Below, one piece after another: positions 45,809 to 58,875 of a stretch of DNA of 64,000 bases. Under the pieces are notes generated by a model, which was not told where the DNA came from, did no database searches, and saw nothing but the letters and a program-made list of their open reading frames with translations. Each line of letters starts with the position of its first letter. Position 1 is the first letter of the stretch. Source of the stretch: Impatiens glandulifera (lineage: Eukaryota; Streptophyta; Magnoliopsida; Ericales; Balsaminaceae); contig NC_061863.1 in NCBI RefSeq assembly GCF_907164915.1, positions 6,874,340 to 6,938,339 of the forward strand, in the 5' to 3' direction. The position numbers and the translations under genes were made by a program.

Positions 45809-48197
45809 GTTGTATCTTTTATCTGGTTCCACAATATATATATATATGAAAGAAAGAGTTATGAACATAATGGAGACCTGATTCAAAAGTCTTTCAACAA
45901 GTCAACTACCTTCATTTCCTCGTTTAGTTGTCAAAACATCCACCTAAAAAAAATATGAGATAAAAGGTACATCCACTCATTAGTAGTGCCAACCTCGAGG
46001 ATTGAGTTGTCCCTAGTCCTAGTGTAGAAAAACATGTTTTTTATTTTGTCAACCCTAATTTTATTTTACAAAAATTTTTTAAAAATTTTTTTTATAAGAT
46101 TTGAACCAATAACCAACTAATCTTTTTTTATTTTCCATCCTAACCCATTATACACTTTTATGATAAAAGAATTAATAAATTTAACTAAATAACTTAATTT
46201 TTTATTAAATAGACTACTTTGGATGGGTTGCCCTAACCCGTGGCTTGTCAAGTTTACCCTCGAACGACATGTTCAATAGTATATGCATGAAAAAAAGAGA
46301 GAAATTATTTTAGTAGTTCAAAGTCCAGTTCTATCATTCATTATTACCTCAATATTGTCCTTATGTTTTTTTAGAAAATTTTGATGTGTATCTCAATCTT
46401 AATAAAAATTAGTCAACTTTGTACTTGTGCTGGGTTTGTTTTATGTTTAGCAAGAAAATGTAGTTGGGTGAGATCACAAAAGTTTATCCAATAAGTAAAT
46501 ATATTTCTATGGGTAAATAAGTTTAAGGGTGTTTGATATATAAAACAAAAATTAAGTGTTAATGTTGAATTTGAAGTGCTAATTAAACCTCAGGAAAATA
46601 GTATTAAATAAACTAAATAAAATATCTAAAATTAAGCAATTGATATTCAATTAATTTCATCCAATGTGAAACAATTCTTGAGGAAATTCTTAAAAAAAAC
46701 TAATTTACCCTTATATTCATATAATTTGATTATATTTTAAAGGTTAAGTTTTTTATTTTAATTTTTACTATATTATCGAGTTAAGTAATTTGTAGTCTAA
46801 CCAATTAAGCCAGATTTTTAAATAATTTTATCACCTTAATATGGAGCTAAATTAAATAATTAAATGATTTTAAATAAAAATTATCAAATAAATAAACTTA
46901 ATTCAAATAATCATTTAATTATTTATATTCAATTATAAAGTGTGTTGTAAAACATTGACTAAGTTGAATCATAAAACTAATTATTTTGCAGATCACAGTA
47001 AAATAATCATTCAAAATACCGTGTGAAATACGATTTGAGCTAAAAAAAAATATCTATAATTATTACTAGGGCTATTCTCATCACGATAATCAACCAACGA
47101 TAATCAACCAGATAAGTTAACATAACAAATATAAACAACGCACCTCATCAATGAAAATTATACACGGAGAACATGTCCTTGCACAACGAAATATAGTTCT
47201 AATGGTTGATACACTTTTTTCCACATTTTTACTCAAGAGTTCAGGACCCTAGACATGAAAAAAAATAATTAAGACTTGAGAGAAATATTTTATAACACTA
47301 AAAAAACAATAAGAAACACATACATTAATGTGTATAAAACTAGCCCCCGCTTCATTGGCCACGACCTTTGCAATTAATGTTTTGCCACAACCAGAAGGTC
47401 CATAAAGCAAAAATCCTTTCTCCATATCAAAATTGAATACCTAAAACATCTTAAATGTAAAAATACACTAGAAAAAAAATAAAACTTAACATGTTTCATT
47501 TTAGAAAGAATGATGATCACCTTATAATTATTGGGATTCTTAATAGGCCCAACTATTAAACGCATAAACTCATGTCTTATTAATTCCATCCCAACTACAT
47601 CTTCCCATCTCACTTCATGTGCTTCCTGCACTTAGAGACATCATCTTTTGAATCAAAAAAAAAGAAAAGAAAAAAAAATGTTCAAAAAAATATAAGTGGT
47701 TTATAAAGAGAAAAGAGTTGTCCACAAATCATTCACAATTCCAAGTATTCCTCACCTATCTTTCTTAAGGAGACCTAACATCCATACAAAGCACCCAGTA
47801 AGGGTAGTTCAAACAATTGACATTCTATTTAAAATAATAATAAAGAATCATTAAATAATATATTTTTACCCTATTGTCTTTTTCACAAATAACCTATAAC
47901 CTGATTTACAAGAATCTACCTCAAGTAAGATTATTTAGAAATAATCACTTAGTTATTCAATAATGCATGATCAATACTATCAGGTCTATAAGTAGCCCTA
48001 ATTACAAGAACACAAGGAGGATTATCAAAAGAAGAAGCTTCTACATCTGGTTGAACATGTATGTGTGCAGCATCCATGGAAGTCATTAACTGTGTAGCAA
48101 TTCTTCTCTCTATTTTCCTTTGCAAATTGTCTCTTTTTGAAGTTATAGCATCAATGAATACAATCGATGGTGCTGTTATGTAGGCTACTAAAACTCC

Positions 48198-49442
48198 CTA
48201 GAGTGATTGGTAAAACCTTTGCTATTGTATATAAATATAATATATATATTTTATACTTATTATATTTTATATAAATTTAGTTGATAATTATTATAAACTA
48301 TTATTTATTTAAGGTAAGGATAGAGGAGAAATATTTGTAGCTAAAGGGTAGTGAATGAAATATTTAAACTAAGTATATTTTATTTTTTTTAATAATTATA
48401 TTTTTTCTCTCTTAAATATTTAAATATACTCATTTAATAATATTCTTTTTACAATTTTTATTATTAAAAAACATTTAATAATTTCTCTCTTTTATTTTTT
48501 ATTATTATAAATATATTTTTTTAAATTATTGTAAATGCCACTATAAATACATATTAATTATTTCTCTCTCAATAATTTATTATCGTTTATTTATTAAAAA
48601 AAATTATAGTATAGACTATGTTGGGGACAAAAGGATAACCTCTACAAAAAAAATTATTTTATATATATATATATATTTTTTTTTATCTATTAATTTGTAA
48701 TTATATATTTATATATTTAAATTAATTAATTTATATATTTTGAAAAGTAATGATTGGAAAATTTAATAAATCAATAAATATACATAATGTAAGAGAGAAT
48801 AAAAAAATATTTAATTATTAAGTAATAATAATGAGAACCAATAAATTAAATTAATATAATATATAAACATATATATATTAAATTAGAAATATTTTATTAA
48901 ACTGTTATTTTTTTTTAAATCTTATATCTTAATTCTCTTTAAAACTCTTTAAAAGTATCTTCTTTTTTCTTATTACATCTTCTCATAAGATTTATTGAAA
49001 ATTCAACTAGCACGTAATATTAGAATTTATTATAGATTTTTTTTGGATCAATTTAAAATAAATATTTATAATAATTTTATAATAAAAAAATTAAAAAGAG
49101 ATATTATTAATTATTTTTTAAAATAATAAAAAGTTGAAGAAAGATAAATTATTAAATTTTTTTAAGTGACATGTACCATTTAAAATGAATGAAAGAGAAT
49201 TATATGTGTCTTATTTCTTTGGTCACATCCCATTTGTTATAATTTTTTCACTCTCCATCATTATTCATTTTTTATTATATATATATTTTTATCTATGTAT
49301 ATATAATTATATTGTTTTTTAAAGTTAATAATTAATGTATAATTATAAAATTATTATATAAAATAAATAAGTGAATAGAAAATATTATATAACTTATGTT
49401 TAAAATTATTTTTTAATATAAATATAAAAAATAATTATGAAA

Positions 49443-49493
<51 letters not shown>

Positions 49494-49555
49494 ATAATAT
49501 GATTAGAGAAAATATAATGATTGAGATTTTGCAAGAGAAAATATAAAAAAAATCT

Positions 49556-49596
<41 letters not shown>

Positions 49597-50929
49597 ATGG
49601 GTAGACGAGTTAACTAATTTAATCTGAACTCATAATTCAATTTTTAAATTAAATATTAAATTTATTAAATAATTTTTTTCCAAAATTCTTGTTTGCTCGA
49701 TATTATTATCACATTCTTAAATTTGTTTCTATATTATAATATATTATATTAATGTTATAATATAATATATTCTAATAATATTTCATAAATATATTATAAT
49801 ATATTATATTATTGTAATAATATAATATATATTTTAAAAAACTTCATTTTTAAATTAATAGTTACATAAATCATATAATTTTTTAAAACATAATTTTATA
49901 CTAATTATAATTTAAAATTTAAAAATAACTAATATATATAAATTATTACATATTTTTTATAATATATCTAATATTTACATAAAAAATTACTAATATAAAT
50001 TATAAAATTAAAATATATAATTAAAAAATCGGTTAACTAATAAAATGAAACTGATAAGCTATATTGGTTCTTAGACTCCTAATTAAACCACTATGCAACA
50101 ACTATTTTTAATAAGATTTTATCGAGCAATAAATATGACATAAAATAGAACAATAACATTTGAAAAAGAATCTTGAATTAGAAATCACTATTGAAAATTT
50201 ACCTTAACTTAGAGTGAAGTCTATGTCAACTACACTGGCATCTAAATTGAAATCGATGGTAAACGAAGAGAAGAAGACAATTTTGAATTGGGAATTAGGT
50301 TTCAGGGTTTAGGGAATTAGAGACATTTCTCTTTTTTAAGGAATTGTTGAGGCATCGAATCGATAAGGTTTTGAAATATTAAGGATTAGAGAAAGATTAT
50401 TATTCTTGATGACCCTTGAAACTTGAAAGAGACTTGCCCTAACAGAACTGATAAGTGTGATGCATGTTACTCTCTATGATCAGTTATATAATTATATGTT
50501 AAATAGTTTAAATTTCATTAAAAATAATTGTTGACTAGTTAGTTAAAAGCTTAACATTTTTAGAATATAATTTTTGAATTGCAAAAAATTAACATATTTT
50601 TTTTCGGTGGATGAATTTAAGGAATGACCTCATCCTCATGGATATATAATATTCTTCCCATTTATAATTATATTATTTTTTAAAATTGATATACAACTAT
50701 ATAATCAATGTATAATTATATATTTTTTTAAATTATTATAATAAGTAAATAGAGAATATTATATAATCTGTTTAAAATTATTTTTCAATATAAACATAAA
50801 ATTATATATATATATATATATATATATGATTAGAGATAAAAAAAAATTATATATAATTATTGATAAGAGAATATATATATTTATATGATGATATGAAAGT
50901 ATAAAAAAATAATTTATCTTAATTTACTA
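48198..50929. other. AT-rich intergenic DNA with TA microsatellites
   Basis: No gene. Long TA runs lie at about 49446-49491, 49559-49592 and 50805-50827, and an AT palindrome-rich stretch at 49730-49835. 50210-50440 is less AT-rich and has a telo-box-like CCCTAAACCCT on the minus strand; it could be an old 5' flank of the CDC48C-like gene, but nothing joins them. Confidence 0.5.
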
Positions 50930-51515
50930 CCCAGACCTATTTATAAATCAAAACTAACTAAAAGAAATATGATGTTATAAAACACATGAGTGATATTTAT
51001 TTAAATATTATGAGTGTCTACTTTCATGATGGGCATGTATAGTGCCTATTCTTGAATTATAATAAAATTTTCACTAGCTTACTCATGTATTTATGGTTGA
51101 AAAATTAATGAATTGAAAAATCCTGTAACAATTTATTATTTAAGGAGAGAAATTTGAATGAATTTCAATAAAATTAACTTATCATAAATTATGGTTTCTT
51201 CTTCAACTTGTATATCTCCCCTAAGCAACCTTGGATTTCAAAAATTGAGTTTGCTCCTTTTGGAGCAAAGGTTTCTAATTTCTTCTTAGTACAAGTGGGT
51301 GGTCATAGAAATTTGTTTTGCGACAAAAGAAAGAGAGAAAAACAAAATTAATATGGTTGAAATTTAAACTATCTAAATAGTTTTCATTAATGTGAATAAA
51401 AATAAGAATACAAGAATAAATCTAATTGAATGCATGTGTCACAAGAATATATCAAATTTGTTCCACATTGATAAAAGGTTTCATAAAATTTTGCTAAATC
51501 AGCTTTCTTTATATG
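50930..51515 (+). pseudogene. PMEI relic: duplicated 3' end and flank of copy 2
   Basis: CTATTTATAAATCAAAACTAACTAAAAGAAATATG and GTGATATTTAT correspond to the end of copy 2, with indels (ATGTTATAAAAC) that break the frame. The flank follows copy 2 through AAGGAGAGAAATTTGAAT to about 51515. No signal peptide or Cys hairpin is present. Confidence 0.75.
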
Positions 51516-54500
51516 TGAATTCAAACAAATATAACATTATTGATTGACTTAATCTCACATGTGACACCAAAGTTTATAGTGCATTTGGAAGAAAAGAATT
51601 GAAAAAGTATGATGTTTAATTAGTCACATGAATGTCATTTAATACTTAGACAAATAAATAACTTTAAGAATAAATTTTTTTTATTGGTGAAAGATTTAGA
51701 AAAATAAATGAATGACATTGAGACCCAATTTGATTCCTCAGTGTGTTAAAGAAAAAAAATTGAATTGCCATTGAATTTATTTTGAAAAAAACTATATAAG
51801 TGGCCAATTTCAATAATTCACACACTACCTACTTTTATAACTCCAAAATAAAAAAACTTATCTCTTTCTAAATTTTTTTAATTCATTTGTTTTTGCAATA
51901 TGCAAGCTCTCCTTATTAATTCATTTTACTTTCTCATCAATTAAAATTTTGATCACCTATTTAAGTATTTGACATGCTTGTTCTTATCGGGGATATATGT
52001 ACAAGTCTATTCAAGGTGTAACCTGATTATTCCAAAATATTTTGTATGTAAATGACAACAATGACAGAAAATTATCGTTGTTATTGATGGATTTTTTGTC
52101 GTTAAAAGGGTTTAGTGACAGTAAATTAGATATATTATCATTTTAGTAAATTATTTTAAACTCAAATACAAACAAAAATCAATGAATTTGTTTTTTAAGT
52201 AAACTTTGATCTCAAAAGTCAAAAGTTTCAAATAAAAGTTTATTTGTTTCTTTTATTTTTATTAAAAAATTGTATTGTATTAATTTTATATTTGATTTGA
52301 TTTGATTTTTATTAATTTTATTTTTTTCAGTCATCGGCTAGCTATAAAGATAAGTATCATATATATCAAATTAAATACATTTTATACTAATAGCTAGCTT
52401 CCTTTTACATTGTTTTGGTTTCTTAAGTCTTATACACGTTAAACCTTAATATATGATTTTGTTATTTTAAATCTTATATTCATTTATATATACGACTGAT
52501 TAAATATTTTTCAGCTTGGATGGCGTGGATAAAATAAATTTGAATGCTCATTTCCAATAAATATTAGATGAAATTTTCTTTCTTAATTATATAATTTTAT
52601 TAATAAAATCTTATAATTAATTAATTATTTACACATAAGAGTTTAAGGCCTTATTTTATTATATTAGACATTAATTATGTATGCCAACAAATTTTAAGGC
52701 CTTATGTACATGCCATTGTTTTTAAGGAACTACTCATACAAACAATTTATCTCGTTCTTTTATTGCGCTCAATCACCTTGTGAAACTAGCGATTCTAGGT
52801 AATGGGATCAAGATTAGTGAATATACTTTAAGATTTTATATAATATCAGGGTGGACAACGAGCAATCGGATCAATCTACTTATAATCAAACGAGTATAGA
52901 CGACATAAAAGAAAGTCCTAATCGAGCGGTTAAAGAAATCTCGATCGATCCACTTGAAACTCTTCGCCAAACTGACAAACAAGGAAATAGATTGCACATA
53001 TACCACCAACCAAAATATAAAAAATTATACAATTTATAACCTCACATTTACCTTCACCCTTGTATCAATTATTGACTGCTCATATATAAATAGATTAAGT
53101 AAAAACCCACATAAAAACACATAACCAAGAGCAAAGCACTGAATTATAAATATGAATAGAGATCTCAAAATTCCAGAGTTAATTAATGGAACATATAAAA
53201 TTAATAATACAGGTTAGATTGAACTAATGGAAGCACATTTTAAAAAATTGAGAAAATAATTTTAAAAAAAAGACTGAAATATTTAGCAAAAAAAAGACTC
53301 AAACAATAGGAATATCGATTTGCAGAAGACGATTTCTCAACAACTTATCATGAGTTTTTTAATTGAGCAACATATAAACATATATATATATATACGAGAA
53401 AAAAAGACTTAAAACAATGGAGGGGAGGATGGAGATTTCACATAATTATAATGGAAGAGCATTGGATGGCTAGGGCAACCTATAAACACCAAACTCAATA
53501 CAAATAAAAACCTCAATCGAGTTTCAAACATGTCTTCACATTCTTTACTTCTTTTTATCCTTGGTAACATTAACAAATATATTGCTAATTTATAAAAATC
53601 TAATTAAACTTCTTTAGTAAATGTGGAATTAAGACACATTTTATCAAAACAAAATTGACTAGGGCGCGCAGCCCACAATAACGGGGCGTGTTAATCAAGA
53701 TCTTCGTCGATGGAGGGTATTGGGAGCGGGGACTCAAGAGGGGACTCAAGAGTCGGACAAAGGGCGAGAGAAGAAGAATGAGATATAAATTTTAATGTTA
53801 ATCATGACTATTTAATGTTAATATAAATTTTTTTATTATGTTAATTTCATATATCATGATTTTATACACAATTTTAAAAATATTTTGTATTGTACATAAT
53901 TAAATGAGTTATACTTTGATAAAATCTTTACTTAAAATTAATGAGTTATGTACAACTTCTTTTCTTTCTAATTGAAGGTTGCCCTCTTGAAGCAGTTAGT
54001 CTGTACTTGAACGGTCAAATAGGTAGGCCTATTTATTTTTAAGATCTATCTTGTTAAAATCTGAAAATGGTTGTTTTCATTTGAGGTCTTAAAAGTTCTA
54101 TTCTATTCTTTAGAGGATTATGTGAGAAGAGATGTTGTCGTCTTGTAGGCGATGCTCCACATTGGATCTCAAAGTCCTATGACGGCTAAGATGTCGATGT
54201 GACCTGAATTAACGATCATTTTCTGTTTGTTGACAAGTTCGTGCATAATGGGCGTGCATAATGGGCTACTTTAGAGTTTTGCTAGCTATTTTTTTATGTT
54301 TCATTGTCAAGAATAAGTTTGTGTGTTTTTTTGAGTTGTAATTTGTAGAATTTATGACAAATTTTATCATAATTTGATCCGAATTGTTTTTTTTTTAGGG
54401 ATTTTCACCATTCGGTTGCAAATATCGCGACATAAGAGATTAATGAAATAAGTTTTATCTTTTTTTTTTTTAAACAAAATGGTAAATAGTTAGATTGTAT

Positions 54501-54572
54501 GTATAGAGAATATTATGTATATATATGTATGAAAGGATGAAAAATGTAAGAAAAGATATGATATTTTACAAT

Positions 54573-54604
<32 letters not shown>

Positions 54605-54747
54605 TTCATATAGGGAAAATGAAGACATAATAAGTACCCGAACTTTATTTTTCTTCTTAAATAATATTTTTTTAAGGATTTCAATTCATTAACTTATTAA
54701 CTAGCTAATGAAAACTTTATTGTAATATTACAATGATAGACTACATG
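51516..54747. other. AT-rich intergenic DNA, no supported gene
   Basis: Open stretches such as 52851-53039 (62 codons) have no recognisable family. At 53725-53765 GGGGACTCAAGA is tandemly duplicated within a small GC-rich patch. (ATT)n and TA repeats lie near 54570-54605. Confidence 0.45.
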
Positions 54748-55311
54748 TCAATGAGGAAAGTAGACACTCATGATCTTTTGACAAATATGACCAAGGTTTT
54801 TCATCGCCATATTTCTGTCGATTAGGGTTGATTTATAGGATTCGATTAGGGTTGATTGATAGGATTTGAGTGTTCCACTAAAAACATTTTCACAATCTTG
54901 AATTAGCCCGCTTAATGAATTAACATTATTGTTTGCAACAAAATAAGATTTTGAACCCACGTTAATAATGGCTTTAGCAATGTTAATAATTGCTAATCCA
55001 TAATCTTCAGCGCATGACTCGTACATTTGATGATCAGAAGGGTCGTCAGTCGTTTTATTGCGTAGATCATTGAGTTGAATGGCGGTAGTAGAAATATGAG
55101 TACTTGATGCTTTTAATAAAAGAATTACAAGTTCTTGAACATCCGCCCCTACACTATCTGGATTTGATCTTAAAGTAGAAATACAAAGATCAGGATAATC
55201 TGTTGTTTGACAAATATCATCGATTAAATCAGCATCAGAAAGATGATTCAAATCAAATAAGAGTGATACAAGGAGGATTGATATAATGTAAATTGAAGGT
55301 GATGTTTTCAT
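54748..55311 (-). CDS. PMEI-domain protein, copy 3
   Basis: 187 residues, no intron, with signal peptide about 1-27 (MKTSPSIYIISILLVSLLF then DADLI). Family cysteines: Cys34, Cys43, Cys100, Cys140, plus Cys177. VQELVILLLKAS follows the hairpin. A tandem 24-bp duplication within the coding region repeats the eight residues SYQSTLIE as SYKSTLID (about 150-165), lengthening the loop before the last helix. It should be secreted and inhibit pectin methylesterase or acid invertase; which one is not determinable here. It is flanked on its 5' side by an Emigrant-like MITE at 55605-56200. Confidence 0.9.
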   Translation of the reverse strand: MKTSPSIYIISILLVSLLFDLNHLSDADLIDDICQTTDYPDLCISTLRSNPDSVGADVQELVILLLKASSTHISTTAIQLNDLRNKTTDDPSDHQMYESCAEDYGLAIINIAKAIINVGSKSYFVANNNVNSLSGLIQDCENVFSGTLKSYQSTLIESYKSTLIDRNMAMKNLGHICQKIMSVYFPH

Positions 55312-55344
55312 ATTAAATTTCTAAACAACACAAATATGTGTTCA

Positions 55345-55390
55345 TTTCTTGTTAGTATCATTTAATATATAATTGAAAAAATTGATATTA
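55345..55390 (-). promoter_or_regulatory. Core promoter of PMEI copy 3
   Basis: The minus strand reads TTCAATTATATATTAAATGATACT, 35-60 bases before the ATG, nearly identical to the copy 2 promoter. Confidence 0.6.
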
Positions 55391-55604
55391 CAGTAATCAA
55401 TATTTTAATGTAATATTTATGTTTAAATCTATTAATAAAAATATATCAACAATTTTAAAGAGAAAAAGAAAAGGAAAAATAAAAATAAATATCCGTCGAC
55501 TATTTACAAGATTTACTTAATTTTGTTGATCAAAATATCTGATAAAAAAAAGAAAATTAACTTTTATTCTCGAATTTACTTAAATTAGTTTATTTTCTAA
55601 TGTA

Positions 55605-56200
55605 TAGTAGAATTTCGATAAATTAATACTCGATAAATTAATAACCTTCAATTAATTAATAAATTTTTGTAGTCCCAATTCGGGACCATTAAGATAAATT
55701 AATAATTCGTTAAATTTATAAGATAATATATTACATCAAGATTATAGATATACTTTTTTATAATAAGACGTAATTTATTTTAAGATGTATTGTCATGGTT
55801 AATTTTTTAACACCTTTGAAATGAGACGCGTATATAACACTGGTGAATATTACTATATATTTTTTTTTCAACTTATACAATATTATATACAGTATACTGT
55901 ACTACAATTATGTACAGGTACATGAATGTGTTTATTTAATTATTATTTATATTCATGAACTTAGTTTAAATTCATTAATGAATGAGGTTTAGTAATATTC
56001 ATGAATGTATTTAATTTATTTAAATTCATGCCTCTATAATTTAATTACATTCAGGAATTTATTTAATTTACTAAAATTCATGAAAATCTCGATAAATTAA
56101 TAAATTATTAATTTATCGATTAATTAATAAATTATTAATTTATCGATTAATTAATAATTTTTTCCGGTCTCAAGTGTATTAATTTATCGAGGTTTTACTG
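55605..56200. mobile_element. Emigrant/pogo-like MITE, copy 2
   Basis: Ends TAGTAGAATTTCGATAAATT and, inverted, CAGTAAAACCTCGATAAATT, flanked by TA on both sides (55603-55604 and 56201-56202). It is the inverted counterpart of 27530-28184, sharing the GTCCCAATTCGGGAC palindrome-like block. Upstream of PMEI copy 3 by about 290 bases. Confidence 0.75.
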
Positions 56201-56754
56201 TACTCATTTTTTTAGGTTAATTATGTCCGAATAACTATTTTAAAAAGAAAAATTATATTGTCCAATATTTGAGACTAAAGAGTTGGTATTGTACCCAATG
56301 CACAACTTGTTTTTGTTTTGTGAGACTAAATAAATCGGGTTATTAATTCGCGAGTTCATCATAACTCGTCCATAAAATTTGAAACGGTTAATTTAAAAAA
56401 TATAGTTAAAATAATATATATAAGTTTTGAACTTGTAACATAATAATATAAATACAACAATTTAACCAACTAAACTAATAAGACTTTAAACTTTAAATTC
56501 AACAAAAAAAAAAAAATAATAATAAACATAGAACATTTTGTTTATATAATTAAAAAAATTTGTATTAATTATTATAAAAAAAATTAAGACATAAATTATA
56601 TTTTATATATTAAATAACAAAAATATAAATAAAAACATAGTTTTATGAATTAGATAACACATTATTTTTTAATTATATTTTAATTAATATATTTTTAGAT
56701 TAAATACTAATTTTTGTTTTAAATTTTCGTGTCAGTTTAAATGAGTAATATTTC
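56201..56754. other. AT-rich intergenic DNA
   Basis: Nothing recognised. Confidence 0.4.
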
Positions 56755-56955
56755 AAAGAAGACTCCAAACACCAGTGACACCTTACAATGTAAAAGGAGA
56801 TGAGGGGTCGTCTCTACGTCCTTAAGTAATAAACGACATCGACTAATTAAGATAAAACTCATGCGCATACATCTATCATCAGTTAGAATACCACCATGGA
56901 TCGCACTCCACCCAAAAAAATAGATGTTAGTGGGAATCTTAGACTCTCATAATTC
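56755..56955 (-). pseudogene. LINE reverse transcriptase C-terminal (zf-RVT) remnant
   Basis: The minus strand reads KIPTNIYFFGWSAIHGGILT, then ISRCRLLLKDVETTPHLLLHC, the zinc-binding region found at the end of plant LINE reverse transcriptases (W-A--G-ILT...C-LC---E---HLLLHC). One Cys is replaced (RCRLL). No upstream RT motif is visible. Confidence 0.75.
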
Positions 56956-58875
56956 CTCCCAACACAACTTAGTTAGAACGATTCTATCAAATAAATAATG
57001 ACAATGTCTTGCATCAAATTTATATAAATTTCTTCATCGCATCGTATAATGTTTCAACAGATTCTATCAAAATTTTCATTTGATATTGTAAATATTCTTG
57101 TGTTATCCATTATCAATTTACCGTACATAATTTTCTTGTTGAGGGGTTTGAAGAAAAACCTTGTGCATTTGGACAAAGTATTTTTTAGACCAGGTTTCTA
57201 AAGGCAAATATATCATTTGGCCTGGTATGATTATTAACTTTTTTACATAATTGAGTTTGTGAGGATGAAAACCAGGAAAAAATGTTACAATTTCAAAATA
57301 ATATATTTGTTTGTGTTATGATCCACGAATAAGAAAGTGCACCCTTCTCGGTCCTATGGAACACTTGGGTCGATCTATGTTTTTTGTTCAATAATTCTGT
57401 TTTGTTTCCTTTCTCTCTTATTTCTCTTAAATCGAATTCTGTTATTCTTTTAAAGTTGTTGTAACAAGTGGTAACCGAATACTCTTGGGTAACTCAGCCT
57501 CTATAAATGTTGATGCCCACCCCACTTTTTGGGGCTATGAAATTGAACTTGTGAAAGTTGTTACTTAAATTATTCTCTTGGCCTTGAACCTCTTTCTTGG
57601 ACTACTAGGTGTATTCCAATAGTATTCTCTTCTCACTCCGGTTTCTTCTCCCTTTAACCGTGAATTCTCTCCTCACTCTATGTCCACTGCGTTTGAGTAT
57701 TGAATTTCATCCTTGGTCCCAACAATCAAGAACCCGTTTCTTGAATTAAAGAACTCGAAAAGCTCAGTTATAGTTTAAAGCGTAACAGTTTGTCACAAAC
57801 GGTTTATGATCTCGATCTTTAGTTTGAGCTCAACTCAAATTTTTTTATACTACCAGACTATTCAATTGTCTAATATTGGTTTTATTTTCTTGAGTTTTTA
57901 CGGGTGATTTAAACTGAAACATTATTCAATTAATTAACTTATTGTTGTCATTTATTGGAGTACATTACAAAGAGATAGACAATTACTACATATTTCATTT
58001 AAAAATTCTCTGTAATTGCATTATGTAATGACAAAAAAATGAAAATTTTAGATTTTTCTATATAATAAATAATTCATGTATACAATAATAGTGACTATGT
58101 ATAATTATTCATTTATTCATTGAAAAAGTACATTAAGAAGAGTTGTTCTTATCAAATGCCTAAACAATCCAACTTCCAAGCATTTCAAGCTCTCTCCATG
58201 TTTTTTTTTTGTATCAATAGCAAATTCAAACTGACCTAAATAAAATCAAATTAGTCATAAATTTTAATAGCTCTAAATTAAAATTATGATAATCATAAAT
58301 TGAAATGAAGAATATTTTTGGAATTGACCAAATATGCTCTATGAAAACAGTGCCCATAGATAAACAATTTGATACAACAAGCCAATTTAAGTAACACTAA
58401 ATCGAATAACAATGTGATACATCGAAGTAACTTTAAATCGAAATTATAATAACCCTAAATTACCTAAACGGAGAAGTGGATGTAGAGTTGCGGAAGGAAA
58501 AACAGATGCGGCAAGGGTTTGGTCTTATAGACAAAAAAAAATGTCTAAAATCTCAATTTATCCAGTAAAAATGTTCAAATTTAATAATTCAACCAATTTT
58601 CTAATATAACAACACACATTTATCTTGTTTTTCATTTTTGTTCAATAATTGTGTGAAACTAACATTTTTTTTTTGTAAACTGATCAAGATAAGTGATTAT
58701 AATTCAAAGCTCAATCTCTTGTTCAAAGTGTGTGTGAATTTGTATGTGATTCAACACATATAGTCCAAGAACACTGAACCAAAATGAGAGACAACTAAGC
58801 AAAAAATGAAAAATAAACCGTAAAAGGATTGTGAGAGTTTTATGATGTAATTCACATCCAATCTAACGTAACATT
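56956..58875. other. Intergenic, possible solo LTR at about 57315-57725
   Basis: 57315-57725 is GC-richer, starts TGTTATGATCC, contains a TATA-like CTCTATAAATG near 57500 and ends near TTGGTCCCAACA, features of an LTR. A second LTR is not visible, so this is tentative. The rest is AT-rich and empty. Confidence 0.35.

Larger units (their letters stand above)
43696..48197 (-). pseudogene. CDC48C/NVL-like AAA-ATPase pseudogene, 5'-truncated
   Basis: Exon-like pieces on the minus strand, in order: 48197-47949 (first AAA domain: TAPSIVFID, KIERRIATQLMTSMD, VLVIRATYRPDSID), 47625-47521 (VRWEDVVGME), 47440-47324 (Walker A GPSGCGKT), about 47253-47148 (GPELLSKN, CIIFIDE), 45943-45878 (DVLTTKRGNEG), 44678-44614 (LLIELDCADDRKDVYVIAATN), 44518-44317 (FLRPGRLGKHLHVGLPSPEDR), 44243-44124 and possibly 43734-43696. 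The layout matches CDC48C, a nuclear AAA-ATPase. Lesions: the first-domain Walker B Asp-Glu region is deleted; its piece ends in a stop (47949-47951); Trp is replaced by TGA at 45904-45902; the acceptor before 44518 reads AA, not AG; the N-terminal domain is absent. Walker A and B of the second domain survive, but no complete protein can be made. Confidence 0.85.

Noticed and set aside
45590..45886. 98-codon minus-strand ORF
   Set aside because: Repeat-derived frame across the end of a hAT-like element.
52851..53039. 62-codon plus-strand ORF
   Set aside because: No ATG start (GTG), no recognisable family, AT-rich unconserved context.
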